DNA from: an uncultured Prevotellaceae bacterium | Lineage (GTDB): Bacteria > Bacteroidota > Bacteroidia > Bacteroidales > Bacteroidaceae | Direction: 5' to 3' | Assembly (NCBI GenBank): GCA_902779455.1 | Contig: CACZBS010000001.1 | Span: forward strand, 62,001 to 126,000 | Length of the DNA: 64,000 nt | Shown here: in pieces, positions 16,785-26,086 of the stretch | Layout: each line of letters opens with the position of its first letter | Position numbering within the stretch: position 1 is the first letter of the stretch | Notes under the pieces: generated by a model | Database searches by the model: none | What the model was told of the DNA's origin: nothing | The model's input: only the letters and a program-made list of their open reading frames with translations | Position numbers and translations under genes: made by a program

Positions 16785-18080
16785 ATGACACTGATCATTG
16801 TATTGATGCTGCTCTTCAGCTATGTGCTCATCGCGACGGGCCATCTGACGGGTGTGAACAAGGCGGCCATCGCCATGTTCCTGGGCACCATTGGATGGGT
16901 GGTCTATGTCATCTGGGGGCACGACTTCTCTGAGAGTGTCTTCCTCGAGTATGTGGGCCATGCGGCCAGCATCGTCATGTTCCTGCTGGCCACGATGAGC
17001 ATCATCGAGATTCTCAACAACAACGGATGCTTCGACTTCATCAGCGAGTGGATTCGCACCCGCAACCCGAAGCGGCTGCTATGGACCATCACCCTGGCCA
17101 CATTCCTCCTTTCAGCCAATCTCGACAACCTGACCACGACGATGCTCATGCTCATCATGATGCATCAGATCGTCAAGTCGCGCCCACAGCGCATGCTCAT
17201 CGGCTCGGCCATCGTCCTGGCGGCCACGTGTGGCGGATGCTTCACGGTCATCGGCGACCCTACGGGGCTCATCCTCTGGGACGGTGAGGCCGTGACGGCC
17301 ACCCACCTGTCGGCCTATTTGGCCCTGCCTGCCATTATCGCTTGGGTCGTTCCCACCATATTAATAAATAGACAGCTGCCGTCGCGCCTCGACATCGAGT
17401 GGGTGGCGGCACCCTATCGTGGCGACGACACCCGGCTGAACCGCTGGCAACGCCTGCTGATGTTCCTCGTCGGCATCGGCGGCCTGTGGTTCATCCCCAC
17501 GTTCCGCAACCTCACCCACCTCTCGCCGTTCCTCGGTGCGCTGTGCGTGCTGAGCGTGCTATGGGTGGTCAACGAGGCCTTCAACCGCAAGCTTATGACG
17601 GCCGACCAGATGTCGCAGCGGCGCGTGCCTCGCGTGCTGCAGTATGGCGCCATCCAGCAGATGCTCTTCGTCATGGGCATCATGCTCGGCATGGGCGTCG
17701 TCAGTGAGTCGGGCGTGCTGCGCGATGTGGCCCAATGGATCGATGTCGCCATCGGCAATATCTGGGTCGTTGGCTTCCTCATGGGACTGCTCTCCAGCCT
17801 TGTCGACTCGTTCACCATTGCCATCTCCGGCATCTCTCTCTATCAGGTCGACCCGTCGTCGGCCGACCTCGCCCTTAATGGTGCCTACTGGAAGGTCGTG
17901 GCCTATTCGACGGCCGTCGGCGGATGCCTGCTCTCCGTAGGCAGCACCAGCGGTATGGCTCTCATGCAGATGGAGCACATCCGCCTGGGCTGGTATTTCC
18001 GCAATGTGGCTCCCAAGGTGCTGATTGGCTTCCTGCTCGGTTTCGCCGTGCTCTACGCCGAAATCGCGCTTTTCTCTTAA
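16785..18080 (+). CDS. NhaD-type sodium:proton antiporter
   Basis: An inner-membrane protein of about 431 residues with roughly 11-12 hydrophobic segments, of the NhaD or ion-transporter superfamily. Recognisable conserved parts are LSANLDNLTTTMLML, GGCFTVIGDPTGLILW and LSSLVDSFTIAISG, the last two being substrate-binding loops of this fold. It should exchange Na+ or Li+ for H+. ATG 16785 was chosen because AAGGAGG at 16771-16777 sits at ideal spacing and the first residues form a membrane helix. Such a strong Shine-Dalgarno sequence is uncommon in Bacteroidetes. A longer frame to 16722 overlaps the OmpH-like gene and lacks hydrophobic character. Confidence 0.88.
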   Translation: MTLIIVLMLLFSYVLIATGHLTGVNKAAIAMFLGTIGWVVYVIWGHDFSESVFLEYVGHAASIVMFLLATMSIIEILNNNGCFDFISEWIRTRNPKRLLWTITLATFLLSANLDNLTTTMLMLIMMHQIVKSRPQRMLIGSAIVLAATCGGCFTVIGDPTGLILWDGEAVTATHLSAYLALPAIIAWVVPTILINRQLPSRLDIEWVAAPYRGDDTRLNRWQRLLMFLVGIGGLWFIPTFRNLTHLSPFLGALCVLSVLWVVNEAFNRKLMTADQMSQRRVPRVLQYGAIQQMLFVMGIMLGMGVVSESGVLRDVAQWIDVAIGNIWVVGFLMGLLSSLVDSFTIAISGISLYQVDPSSADLALNGAYWKVVAYSTAVGGCLLSVGSTSGMALMQMEHIRLGWYFRNVAPKVLIGFLLGFAVLYAEIALFS

Positions 18081-18107
18081 ATCAAACTCCTAAACTCCCA
18101 GACTGCT

Positions 18108-19085
18108 ATGACCAAGATTAAAACCATTGGCATACTCACCTCGGGCGGCGACGCCCCAGGCATGAACGCTGCCATCCGTGCCGTCACCCGCGCCGGCATC
18201 TACAACGGATTCAACATCAAAGGCATCTATCGTGGCTACGACGGCCTCATCAAGGGTGAGGTCAAGGCCTTCACTACAGAGAACGTCTCAGGCATCATCA
18301 CTCGTGGCGGCACCATCCTCAAGACGGCCCGCTCCAAGGAGTTCATGACCCCTGAGGGCATGCAGAAGGCCTATGAGACCTGCCAGCGTGAGGAGATCGA
18401 CGCCCTCGTCGTCATCGGCGGCAACGGCTCGCTGACCGGTGCCCGCAACTTCGGCATGGAGTTCGACTTCCCCGTCATCGGTCTGCCCGGCACGATCGAC
18501 AACGACCTCTACGGCACCGACTCGACCATCGGCTACGACACGACGATGAACACCATCATGGAGTGTGTCGACCGCATCCGCGACACGGCCAACTCCCACG
18601 AGCGCATCTTCTTCGTCGAGGTGATGGGGCGCGACGCCGGCTTCCTGGCCCAGAACTCGGCCATCGCCTGCGGTGCTGAGGCGGCCATCATACCGGAGGA
18701 CATGACAGACGTCGACCAGCTGGCCCAGTTCATGGGGCGCGGCATCCGCAAGTCGAAGAAGTCGTGCATCGTCATCGTCTCGGAGAGTCCCAAGTGCGGC
18801 GCACTCTACTATGCCGACCGTGTCAAGAAGGAGTTCCCGGAGTTCGATGTGCGCGTCTCCATCCTTGGCCATCTGCAGCGCGGCGGCTCGCCATCGGCCC
18901 ACGACCGCATCCTCGCCTCGCGTACGGGTGTCGGTGCCATCGAAGCCATCAAGCAAGGCCAGCGCAACGTCATGGTGGGCGTGCGCAACAACGAGGTTGT
19001 CTACGTGCCCTTCTCCGAGTGCATCCGCACGGACAAGCCCTTCGACAAGAAACTCATAAAGGTGCTCGACGAGCTGAGCATCTGA
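18108..19085 (+). CDS. pfkA: ATP-dependent 6-phosphofructokinase
   Basis: Phosphorylates fructose 6-phosphate to fructose 1,6-bisphosphate in glycolysis, cytosolic tetramer. Motifs run in order: [10 protein letters not shown] (ATP), GYDGL, GGNGS at 104-108, PGTIDNDL at 127-134 with catalytic Asp131, MGRDAG and [14 protein letters not shown]. The glycines at 107 and 128 are those of ATP-type rather than pyrophosphate-type enzymes. One oddity is Asn106, where E. coli PfkA has Asp103, a magnesium ligand. The length of 325 residues is standard. It follows the antiporter by 27 bases. Confidence 0.93.
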   Translation: MTKIKTIGILTSGGDAPGMNAAIRAVTRAGIYNGFNIKGIYRGYDGLIKGEVKAFTTENVSGIITRGGTILKTARSKEFMTPEGMQKAYETCQREEIDALVVIGGNGSLTGARNFGMEFDFPVIGLPGTIDNDLYGTDSTIGYDTTMNTIMECVDRIRDTANSHERIFFVEVMGRDAGFLAQNSAIACGAEAAIIPEDMTDVDQLAQFMGRGIRKSKKSCIVIVSESPKCGALYYADRVKKEFPEFDVRVSILGHLQRGGSPSAHDRILASRTGVGAIEAIKQGQRNVMVGVRNNEVVYVPFSECIRTDKPFDKKLIKVLDELSI

Positions 19086-19160
19086 TGACGTAAATCACTA
19101 TTTTTAGGTATTATCGTTCAAAAACGGGACAGCCCTTGTCGGCGTCTCGTTTTTTTTTCG

Positions 19161-19168
19161 TAATTTTG
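19161..19168 (+). promoter_or_regulatory. -7 box for feoAB
   Basis: TAATTTTG lies 27 bases before the feoAB ATG at 19196. I did not recognise a Fur or DtxR operator around it by eye. Confidence 0.65.
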
Positions 19169-19195
19169 CCGTTTGAAAGAATAAGAACGGACACT

Positions 19196-21577
19196 ATGAA
19201 ACTCTCCGAACTGAAGACAGGCGAACAGGGCATCATCGTCAAGGTGCACGGCCACGGCGGTTTCCGCAAGCGCATCATCGAGATGGGGTTCATCCGGGGC
19301 AAGCGCGTCGAGGTGCTCCTCAACGCTCCGCTGCAGGACCCCGTCAAGTATCGTCTTATGGGCTATGAGGTCAGCCTGCGCCACGACGAGGCTGCGCTCA
19401 TCGAGGTCGTCTCTGCCGACACGGCCATCGAGCAGACACCCTATGCCGGCAGCACCGACGTCGGCACCGCCGACCATCAGACTGACTACCTGCAGCACGA
19501 GGCCCTCCGCGGCCACCGCACCATCAGCGTCGCCCTCATCGGCAACCCCAATTGCGGCAAGACATCGCTCTTCAACTATGCCTCGGGCGCTCATGGCCAT
19601 GTGGGCAACTACTCCGGTGTCACCGTCGACTCCAGTGAAGCCCACGCCAGCTTCTTTGGCTACGACTTCGAGCTGGTCGACCTGCCCGGCACTTACTCCC
19701 TTTCGTGCTATTCGCCCGAGGAGCTCTACGTGCGCCGCCACCTGGCCGAGCAGATGCCTGACGTCGTGATCAACGTCATCGACGCCTCCAACCTCGAGCG
19801 CAACCTCTACCTGACCACCCAGCTTGTCGACATGAACCTCCGCGTCGTCTGCGCCCTCAATATGTACGACGAGTTCGAACGCCGTGGCGATCACGTCGAC
19901 CTGCAGGTGCTGTCCACTCTCTTCGGCACCCCCATGGTGCCCACCTCGTTCCGCTCGGGCATGGGCGTCAAGGATCTCTTCCGCGCCGTCATCCAGGTCT
20001 ATGAGGGCGCCAGCCGCCACCACCGCCATATCCACATCAACTACGGCCACGAGATTGAGGACGGCATCCTTCACATCCAGCGCTACCTCAAGGCCGACGA
20101 GCACATCCGTCAGCGCTATTCCACCCGCTATCTCGCCCTGAAACTGCTTGAGCACGACAACGACGTGGAGCGCTATGTCAGCCAGCATCTGGCCGACGAG
20201 CAGCGCTCGGCCGACACGCGTCAGCTCTTCGCCGTCCGCGACCGCGCAGCCGCCCGTGTCTTTGAGGAGACCGCCACCGACGCCGAGACGGCCATCATGG
20301 ACGCCAAGTACGGCTTCATCAACGGCGCCCTGCAGGAGGCCGGCTATCAGACTGGTACGAAGGAGGACACCTATCGCATGACCCATCGTATCGACGCCGT
20401 CCTCTCCAACCGCTATCTCGGGTTCCCCATCTTCTTCCTCATCCTCTTTATTATGTTCCACACGACGTTCACCCTCGGCCAGTATCCCATGGACTGGATC
20501 GAGGCCGGCGTCGAATGGCTCGGCCAGTGGGTCGGCAACGCGCTGCCCGAAGGCCCGCTGCGCTCGCTGCTCGTCGACGGAGCCATCGCGGGCGTGGGCG
20601 CCGTCATCGTCTTCCTGCCACAGATTCTCATCCTCTATTTCTTCATCTCACTGATGGAGGACTCGGGCTATATGTCGCGTGCCGCCTTTATCATGGACCG
20701 GCTGATGCATCGCATGGGACTTCACGGCAAGTCGTTCATACCACTCATCATGGGCTTCGGCTGCAATGTGCCCGCCGTCATGGCCACAAGGACCATCGAG
20801 AGCCGCCGCTCGCGACTCATCACGATGCTCGTCCTGCCCTTCATGTCGTGCTCGGCCCGGCTGCCCATCTACATCATGATCATCGGCATGTTCTTCGCCG
20901 TGCGCTGGCAGTCGCTCGTCATGATCTCGCTCTACGCCGTCGGCATCCTCATGGCCGTCGTCATGAGCAAGCTCTTCTCGCGCTTCCTCCTGCGTGGCGA
21001 GGACACACCGTTCGTCATGGAACTGCCCCCTTACCGCTGGCCCACGGCTAAGGCGATATGCCGCCACACGTGGGAGAAAGGTCGTGAATACCTCAAGAAG
21101 ATGGGCGGCATCATCCTCGTCGCCTCCGTCCTGGTGTGGGCCCTCGGCTATTTCCCGCACGACGACACACTCACGCCCGAGGCCCAGCAGGAGCAGTCCT
21201 ACATCGGCCGCATGGGCCGCGTCGTCGAGCCCGTCTTCCGTCCTCAGGGCTTCAACTGGAAACTCGACGTCTCGCTCATTGCCGGCGTGGGCGCCAAGGA
21301 GATCGTCGCATCCACCATCGGCGTGCTCTACAACTCCCCGGCTGACGACGCCACCGAGCCGTCTGAGGGCCTGGCCGCACGGATGACAGCCGACGGCGTC
21401 ACCCCCGTCGTGGCCTATGCCTACCTGATCTTTGTGCTGCTCTATTTCCCCTGCATCGCCACGATCGTGGCCATCCGCAACGAGACGGGCTCATGGCGCT
21501 GGGCGCTGTTCGCCGCCGCTTACACCACGGCGGTGGCATGGTGCGCTTCAGCCTTGTTGAAGTTGCTCTTTGGTTAG
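19196..21577 (+). CDS. feoB: Fused FeoA-FeoB ferrous iron transporter
   Basis: Inner-membrane Fe2+ importer. Residues 1-75 are a FeoA (SH3-like) domain (MKLSELKTGEQGII, then GFIRGKRVEVL), joined by a linker to FeoB. The G domain shows G1 GNPNCGKTS at 116-124, G2 GVTV, G3 DLPGTYS and G4 NMYD. The membrane part has two gate regions, including MGFGCNVPAVMATRTIES and LPFMSCSARLPIY with the conserved cysteines. The FeoA-FeoB fusion is characteristic of Bacteroidetes. ATG 19196 fits the promoter box and starts the FeoA domain exactly. A TonB receptor follows, suggesting an iron-acquisition locus. Confidence 0.95.
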   Translation: MKLSELKTGEQGIIVKVHGHGGFRKRIIEMGFIRGKRVEVLLNAPLQDPVKYRLMGYEVSLRHDEAALIEVVSADTAIEQTPYAGSTDVGTADHQTDYLQHEALRGHRTISVALIGNPNCGKTSLFNYASGAHGHVGNYSGVTVDSSEAHASFFGYDFELVDLPGTYSLSCYSPEELYVRRHLAEQMPDVVINVIDASNLERNLYLTTQLVDMNLRVVCALNMYDEFERRGDHVDLQVLSTLFGTPMVPTSFRSGMGVKDLFRAVIQVYEGASRHHRHIHINYGHEIEDGILHIQRYLKADEHIRQRYSTRYLALKLLEHDNDVERYVSQHLADEQRSADTRQLFAVRDRAAARVFEETATDAETAIMDAKYGFINGALQEAGYQTGTKEDTYRMTHRIDAVLSNRYLGFPIFFLILFIMFHTTFTLGQYPMDWIEAGVEWLGQWVGNALPEGPLRSLLVDGAIAGVGAVIVFLPQILILYFFISLMEDSGYMSRAAFIMDRLMHRMGLHGKSFIPLIMGFGCNVPAVMATRTIESRRSRLITMLVLPFMSCSARLPIYIMIIGMFFAVRWQSLVMISLYAVGILMAVVMSKLFSRFLLRGEDTPFVMELPPYRWPTAKAICRHTWEKGREYLKKMGGIILVASVLVWALGYFPHDDTLTPEAQQEQSYIGRMGRVVEPVFRPQGFNWKLDVSLIAGVGAKEIVASTIGVLYNSPADDATEPSEGLAARMTADGVTPVVAYAYLIFVLLYFPCIATIVAIRNETGSWRWALFAAAYTTAVAWCASALLKLLFG

Positions 21578-21581
21578 TCTG

Positions 21582-21614
21582 AAGGACCGCTTCCCCCGTC
21601 GCGAAGCGGTCCTT
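21582..21614 (+). terminator. Intrinsic terminator after feoAB
   Basis: A 12-base perfect stem, AAGGACCGCTTC pairing with GAAGCGGTCCTT, encloses a 9-base loop and is followed by TT then AAAA. It starts five bases after the feoAB stop and separates it from the TonB receptor promoter. Confidence 0.75.
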
Positions 21615-21659
21615 TTAAAATCCATAAAAATATGGATTGCGGGAGTGAACGAAAAGTCG

Positions 21660-21667
21660 TACCTTTG
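21660..21667 (+). promoter_or_regulatory. -7 box for the TonB receptor at 21696
   Basis: TACCTTTG is five bases before the first possible ATG (21672). Because that ATG would be at the transcript start, a downstream start at 21696 or 21702 is preferred. Confidence 0.65.
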
Positions 21668-21695
21668 CACCATGAAATTTCTTATAAAGTATACA

Positions 21696-24056
21696 ATGAC
21701 AATGAAACCATTCATCATCTTCTGCCTGACATGCGTGTCGGCAGTGGCTTCGGCCGAAACCGTAGAACTTGGAGATACGTCGCGCGTGGTCGACCTCGAC
21801 GAGGTCGTCGTCGTGAAGGACCTGACCCCGCTGCGCCGCCAGCCCGTCAGCAGCACCATCATTGGGGCTGAGGACATCCGGCAGCTCGGCCTGCGCGACC
21901 TGCGCGACGCTTCGCTCTACGTCCCCAACTTCGCCATGCCTAACTACGGTTCGCGCTACACCTCGTCGATGTACGTCCGTGGCATCGGCTCGCGCGTGAA
22001 CAGCCCCGCCGTAGGCATCTATATGGATGGCATACCCGTGATCAACAAGTCGATGTTCAATGCCCATAGCTACGGAGTGGAGCGCGTCGACGTGATGCGC
22101 GGCGCACAGGGCACCCTCTACGGCCAGAACACCGAGGGCGGACTCATCCGCATCAACACGCGCCAGCCCCTGCGCTATCAGGGCACCGACGTGACCCTCT
22201 CGGGCGGGACGGGCCTCTGGCGCAACGCCGAGGTGGCCCATTATGCCAAGCTCAACGAGCAGCTGGGACTCTCCGTGGCCGGGTTCTACAACGGTCAGCA
22301 GGGCTTCTTCGAGAACCAGACGACGGGCGACCATGCCGACGAGTCTAACGAGGCCGGCGGAAGGCTGCGGCTGCAGTGGCAGGCCACCGACCGACTGATG
22401 GTCGACCTCATCGGCGACTACCAGTGGGTCCGTCAGAACGGATTCCCCTACGGCGAGATGGATGCAGAGGGCCACACGCAGGACCCCGCCACCAACCGTC
22501 AGGGTACCTACAGCCGCCACATGCTCACCACGGGCCTGGGGCTCAACTATCGCGGCGACTGGGCCGACCTGAACTACACGGCTTCATGGCAATACCTCAA
22601 CGACGACATGATGATGGACATCGACTATCGTCCGCTCGACTATATGCACCTGGATCAGGCCCAGCTGCAGAACGCCCTCACGCAGGAGCTCTCGCTGAAG
22701 AGCCGCACCGAGGGACCCTGGCAGTGGACGACCGGCGCCTTCTTCTCCTATCAGGCTCTGAAGACGACGGCCCCCGTCTACTTCGACGAGGAGATGAACA
22801 ACTTCCTCTCGAAGACCATCGAGGACTATGCCTACTACGGCATGCTCAACTCCATGGCCGCACGCATGGGCATGGATGCCGCCAAGGCCTTGATAGAGCG
22901 CATGGGCGGATGCCACATCCGTCTCGACATGGAGACCATCCCCGGCGTGTTCCGCACCCCGCAGAACAACTACGGCCTGTTCCATGAATCCAACATCGAC
23001 ATCACACCGCGACTGACGGCCACCGTCGGACTGCGCTACGATCTCAGCCAGACCTCCATCGACTATGCCACCCGCGGAGCCATGCACCTCGACGAGAGCG
23101 TCATGGGCACCACCGTCAAGGCCAACGTCGTCTCCGACCTGGCCCACAAGGAGGACAACGCCTTCGCACAGTGGCTGCCCAAGTTCGGACTGACCTATCG
23201 CATCGGCCACAGCGGCAGCAACGTCTATGCACTCGTCTCCAAGGGCTACCGTGCCGGCGGATTCAACATCCAGATGTTCAGCGACATCCTGCAGACCGAG
23301 CTGCAGGGCATCGCCCAGAGGGCACGCGGCGACATGGAGATCGCCCACGACGCCAGCGCCTATCGCAACATCCGCGAGACCATCGCCTATAAGCCCGAGG
23401 AGTCGTGGAACTACGAGTTCGGCGCCCACCTCAACCTCTTCGGCTCGAAGGTGCAGGCCGACCTGACCGGCTACTTCATGCAGATCCGCAACCAGCAGCT
23501 CTCCGTCATGGCCGGCAACTACGGCTTCGGACGCATGATGGTCAATGCCGGACGGAGCTACAGCTGCGGCGTCGAGGCTTCACTGCGCGGACAGGCGCTC
23601 GACAACCACCTCCGCTGGAGTCTTAACTACGGATACACCCGGGCCGTCTTCAAGGAGTACGTCGACAGCACCACCGTCGGCGGACAGACCGTCGCCCTCG
23701 ACTATAAGGACAAGCGCGTACCCTTCATTCCCGAGCACACCTTCGCCGCTACGGCCGACTATCGCATCGACTTCGGATCCCTTCTCCGCTCGCTCACCCT
23801 GGGCGCCAACCTGACGGCGCAGGGCAAGACCTACTGGGACGAGGCCAACACGTATGAGCAGAAGCTCTACGCCGTCCTCGGAGCTCACGCCGATGCCGAC
23901 TTCGGTAACCTCGTGGTCAGCCTCTGGGGCCGCAACCTCACCGACACGAAGTACAACACCTTCGCCACGCCAAGCTCCATGGCCGGATCGCTCAACTATT
24001 ACGCTCATAGGGGCAATCCCCTCCAGTTGGGCGTCGATGTCCGTTTGCACTTCTGA
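21696..24056 (+). CDS. TonB-dependent outer-membrane receptor
   Basis: A 22-strand barrel receptor for active uptake across the outer membrane, about 786 residues. After the signal peptide (MKPFIIFCLTCVSAVASA) comes a TonB-box-like stretch (VVDLDEVVVV) and the plug domain (residues 45-165, with MYVRGIGSRVNSPAVGIYMDG and VDVMRGAQGTLYGQN). The barrel ends in a C-terminal phenylalanine (VDVRLHF), the signal for BAM assembly. There is no carboxypeptidase-like N-terminal domain and no SusD partner, so it is not a polysaccharide receptor. Its position after feoAB suggests a siderophore or other iron complex, but that is inference. Confidence 0.9.
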   Translation: MTMKPFIIFCLTCVSAVASAETVELGDTSRVVDLDEVVVVKDLTPLRRQPVSSTIIGAEDIRQLGLRDLRDASLYVPNFAMPNYGSRYTSSMYVRGIGSRVNSPAVGIYMDGIPVINKSMFNAHSYGVERVDVMRGAQGTLYGQNTEGGLIRINTRQPLRYQGTDVTLSGGTGLWRNAEVAHYAKLNEQLGLSVAGFYNGQQGFFENQTTGDHADESNEAGGRLRLQWQATDRLMVDLIGDYQWVRQNGFPYGEMDAEGHTQDPATNRQGTYSRHMLTTGLGLNYRGDWADLNYTASWQYLNDDMMMDIDYRPLDYMHLDQAQLQNALTQELSLKSRTEGPWQWTTGAFFSYQALKTTAPVYFDEEMNNFLSKTIEDYAYYGMLNSMAARMGMDAAKALIERMGGCHIRLDMETIPGVFRTPQNNYGLFHESNIDITPRLTATVGLRYDLSQTSIDYATRGAMHLDESVMGTTVKANVVSDLAHKEDNAFAQWLPKFGLTYRIGHSGSNVYALVSKGYRAGGFNIQMFSDILQTELQGIAQRARGDMEIAHDASAYRNIRETIAYKPEESWNYEFGAHLNLFGSKVQADLTGYFMQIRNQQLSVMAGNYGFGRMMVNAGRSYSCGVEASLRGQALDNHLRWSLNYGYTRAVFKEYVDSTTVGGQTVALDYKDKRVPFIPEHTFAATADYRIDFGSLLRSLTLGANLTAQGKTYWDEANTYEQKLYAVLGAHADADFGNLVVSLWGRNLTDTKYNTFATPSSMAGSLNYYAHRGNPLQLGVDVRLHF

Positions 24057-24102
24057 TGTTGCTTTTTTCGGCCTTTTTCTTGCGTATATCGGCAGAATTG
24101 CT

Positions 24103-24110
24103 TATATTTG
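24103..24110 (+). promoter_or_regulatory. -7 box for the Ala/Lys-rich protein
   Basis: TATATTTG lies 41 bases before the ATG at 24152. Confidence 0.65.
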
Positions 24111-24151
24111 CAGGCAGAAACGTATTTATTTAACTAAAAGAAAGAAAAGCA

Positions 24152-24538
24152 ATGAAGAAACTGATGATGATTGCCATGATGACCATGGCATGCATGGGCA
24201 TTCAGGCCCAGAACACGGTGACCGTTCAGGATGCTACCAACATGACCGCCAAGGAACTGAAGGCCGCTGCCAAGGAGCAGGCCAAGAAGGAGGCTGCCGT
24301 GAAGGATTACGAGAAGGCCAAGGCCGCCATCGTCAAGGCTGAGAAGGCTCAGGCCAATGCTGAGAAGGCTGCCCAGAAGGCTGCCCAGAAGGTGGAGGCT
24401 GCCCAGAAGGCTGCCGATAAGGCTGCGAGCAAGGCTCAGGACGCTGCCAAGGAGCTGGAGAAGGCCCGCGACAAGGCTAAGGCTGCCAAGGAGAAGGCCG
24501 AGAAGATGCTCGGCACGCCGCTGGCGGAAGAAAAGTAA
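24152..24538 (+). CDS. Exported Ala/Lys-rich coiled-coil protein
   Basis: A 128-residue protein with a clear signal peptide (MKKLMMIAMMTMACMGIQA). The mature part, residues 33-118, is almost entirely Ala, Lys, Glu and Gln in repeats such as EKAQANAEKAAQKAAQK, predicted to form one uninterrupted amphipathic helix. It ends in LGTPLAEEK. No cysteine is in lipobox position, so it is soluble in the periplasm or secreted. It could play a structural role comparable to other abundant helical envelope proteins, but no family is recognised. It is a single-gene unit with its own promoter and a very large terminator hairpin. Confidence 0.78.
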   Translation: MKKLMMIAMMTMACMGIQAQNTVTVQDATNMTAKELKAAAKEQAKKEAAVKDYEKAKAAIVKAEKAQANAEKAAQKAAQKVEAAQKAADKAASKAQDAAKELEKARDKAKAAKEKAEKMLGTPLAEEK

Positions 24539-24540
24539 GG

Positions 24541-24646
24541 TAAAGTAAAAAGGAAAAGTGAAAAGTGAAAAATTTGCTACCGCTGCATGAATGAAATTTC
24601 AGCGCGGTAGCAAATTTTTCACTTTTCACTTTTCCTTTTTACTTTA
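24541..24646. terminator. Bidirectional terminator with perfect 43-base arms
   Basis: Bases 24541-24583 are the exact reverse complement of 24604-24646, with a 20-base loop. The outer part of the arms is a GTGAAAA-type satellite and the inner part is TTTGCTACCGC. It fills the space between two convergent genes (the Ala/Lys-rich protein and pgk) and offers A/T tracts on both sides, so it can stop transcription from either direction. Confidence 0.85.
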
Positions 24647-24649
24647 GAT

Positions 24650-25918
24650 TCATCCCTTGATGGCTGCCACGCCGGGGAGCACCTTGCCCTCAATGGCCTC
24701 AAGCAGAGCGCCGCCGCCAGTCGAGATGTAGCTCACCTGGTCAGCCAGGCCGAACTTGTTGACGCAGGCCACGGAGTCGCCACCGCCGATGAGCGAGAAG
24801 GCGCCCTCCTTCGTGGCCTTGGCAATGGCCTCGCCGATAGCGCGGCTGCCAGCGGTGAAGTTGTCGCACTCGAACACGCCGGCAGGACCGTTCCACAGGA
24901 TGGTCTTGGCGCCCTCGATGGCCTTCTGGAAGGCCTTCTGGCTCTCAGGACCGGCATCGACGCCCTCGAAGCCCTCGGGCACCTTCGTGGCGGGGCAGGT
25001 GATGATCTCGGCACCCTCCTTGACGGTCATCGTCGAGAAGTCGAGGCCGTTGGTGGCGGTGCAGTCGCTTCCGAGCACGAGCTCCACGCCGTTCTTCTTG
25101 GCCAGCTCCTCGACGCCCAGTGCCACGTCGAGCTTGTCGAGCTCCACGATCGAGTTGCCGATCTCGCCGTCGTGAGCCTTAGCGAACGTGTAGGTCATGC
25201 CGCCGCAGAGGATCAGCTTGTCGACCTTGCCCAGCAGGTTCTCGATGATGCCGATCTTAGAGCTGACCTTCGAGCCGCCCATGATGGCGACGAAGGGGCG
25301 CTTGATGTTCGACAGCACGTTGTCGACAGCCTGCACCTCTTTCTCCATCAGCAGACCCAGCATCTTCTTGTCCTGGTCGAAGTAGTCGGCGATGACGGCC
25401 GTCGAGGCGTGCTTGCGGTGAGCCGTGCCGAAGGCGTCCATCACGTAGACGTCAGCATAGGAGGCCAGCGTCTTGGCGAACTCCTTCTGGCGGGCCTTCA
25501 TCTCCTTCTTGGCGTCCTCATAGGCGGGGTCGGTCTTCTCGATGCCGACGGGCTTGCCCTCCTCCTCGGGATAGTAGCGCAGGTTCTCAAGCAGCAGGGC
25601 CTCGCCCATCTTCAGGGCTGCAGCGGCCTCCTGAGCCTTGGCGCAGTCGGGAGCAAAGCTGACGGGCACGCCGAGAGCCTTCTCCACGGCCTCGCGGATC
25701 TGTCCGAGCGACAGCTTGGGGTTCACCTTGCCCTTGGGCTTGCCCATGTGGCTCATGATGATCACTGCGCCGCCGTCGCTGAGGATCTTCTTCAGCGTGG
25801 GCAGGGCGCCGCGGATGCGGGTGTCGTCCGTGATCTTACCATTCTCGTCGAGGGGCACGTTGAAGTCAACGCGCACGATTGCCTTCTTGCCGGCAAAGTT
25901 CATTTCGTTGATTGTCAT
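24650..25918 (-). CDS. pgk: Phosphoglycerate kinase
   Basis: Converts 1,3-bisphosphoglycerate and ADP to 3-phosphoglycerate and ATP in glycolysis, cytosolic monomer. Motifs include RVDFNVPL (substrate arginine and aspartate), [31 protein letters not shown], and the nucleotide-binding loop GGGDSVACV near the C-terminus. The 422 residues include a small insertion near residue 125-145, common in Bacteroidetes. It is transcribed alone, from a box at 25984-25977 that lies inside an inverted repeat, and ends at the large shared terminator. Confidence 0.96.
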   Translation of the reverse strand: MTINEMNFAGKKAIVRVDFNVPLDENGKITDDTRIRGALPTLKKILSDGGAVIIMSHMGKPKGKVNPKLSLGQIREAVEKALGVPVSFAPDCAKAQEAAAALKMGEALLLENLRYYPEEEGKPVGIEKTDPAYEDAKKEMKARQKEFAKTLASYADVYVMDAFGTAHRKHASTAVIADYFDQDKKMLGLLMEKEVQAVDNVLSNIKRPFVAIMGGSKVSSKIGIIENLLGKVDKLILCGGMTYTFAKAHDGEIGNSIVELDKLDVALGVEELAKKNGVELVLGSDCTATNGLDFSTMTVKEGAEIITCPATKVPEGFEGVDAGPESQKAFQKAIEGAKTILWNGPAGVFECDNFTAGSRAIGEAIAKATKEGAFSLIGGGDSVACVNKFGLADQVSYISTGGGALLEAIEGKVLPGVAAIKG

Positions 25919-25949
25919 AATCTTGTTTACCTTTATTTATTGAATTAAA

Positions 25950-25993
25950 AAAATGTAGTATCTCTGCTATCGCTTGCAAAGTTACTACATTTT
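25950..25993 (-). promoter_or_regulatory. pgk promoter region with 11-base inverted repeat
   Basis: The minus strand reads TAACTTTG at 25984-25977, the pgk -7 box. A perfect inverted repeat, AAAATGTAGTA at 25950-25960 and TACTACATTTT at 25983-25993, flanks the presumed transcription start and overlaps the box by two bases. It could be an operator or an RNA hairpin at the 5' end of the mRNA. Confidence 0.5.
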
Positions 25994-26086
25994 CTTGGTT
26001 TTCCGACAAACGTCGGCTATTATTTAAAACTTTTTAGAACGGAAGCATCAAGAGATGATATAAATCACTTTCTCCGCATAAAGAAT

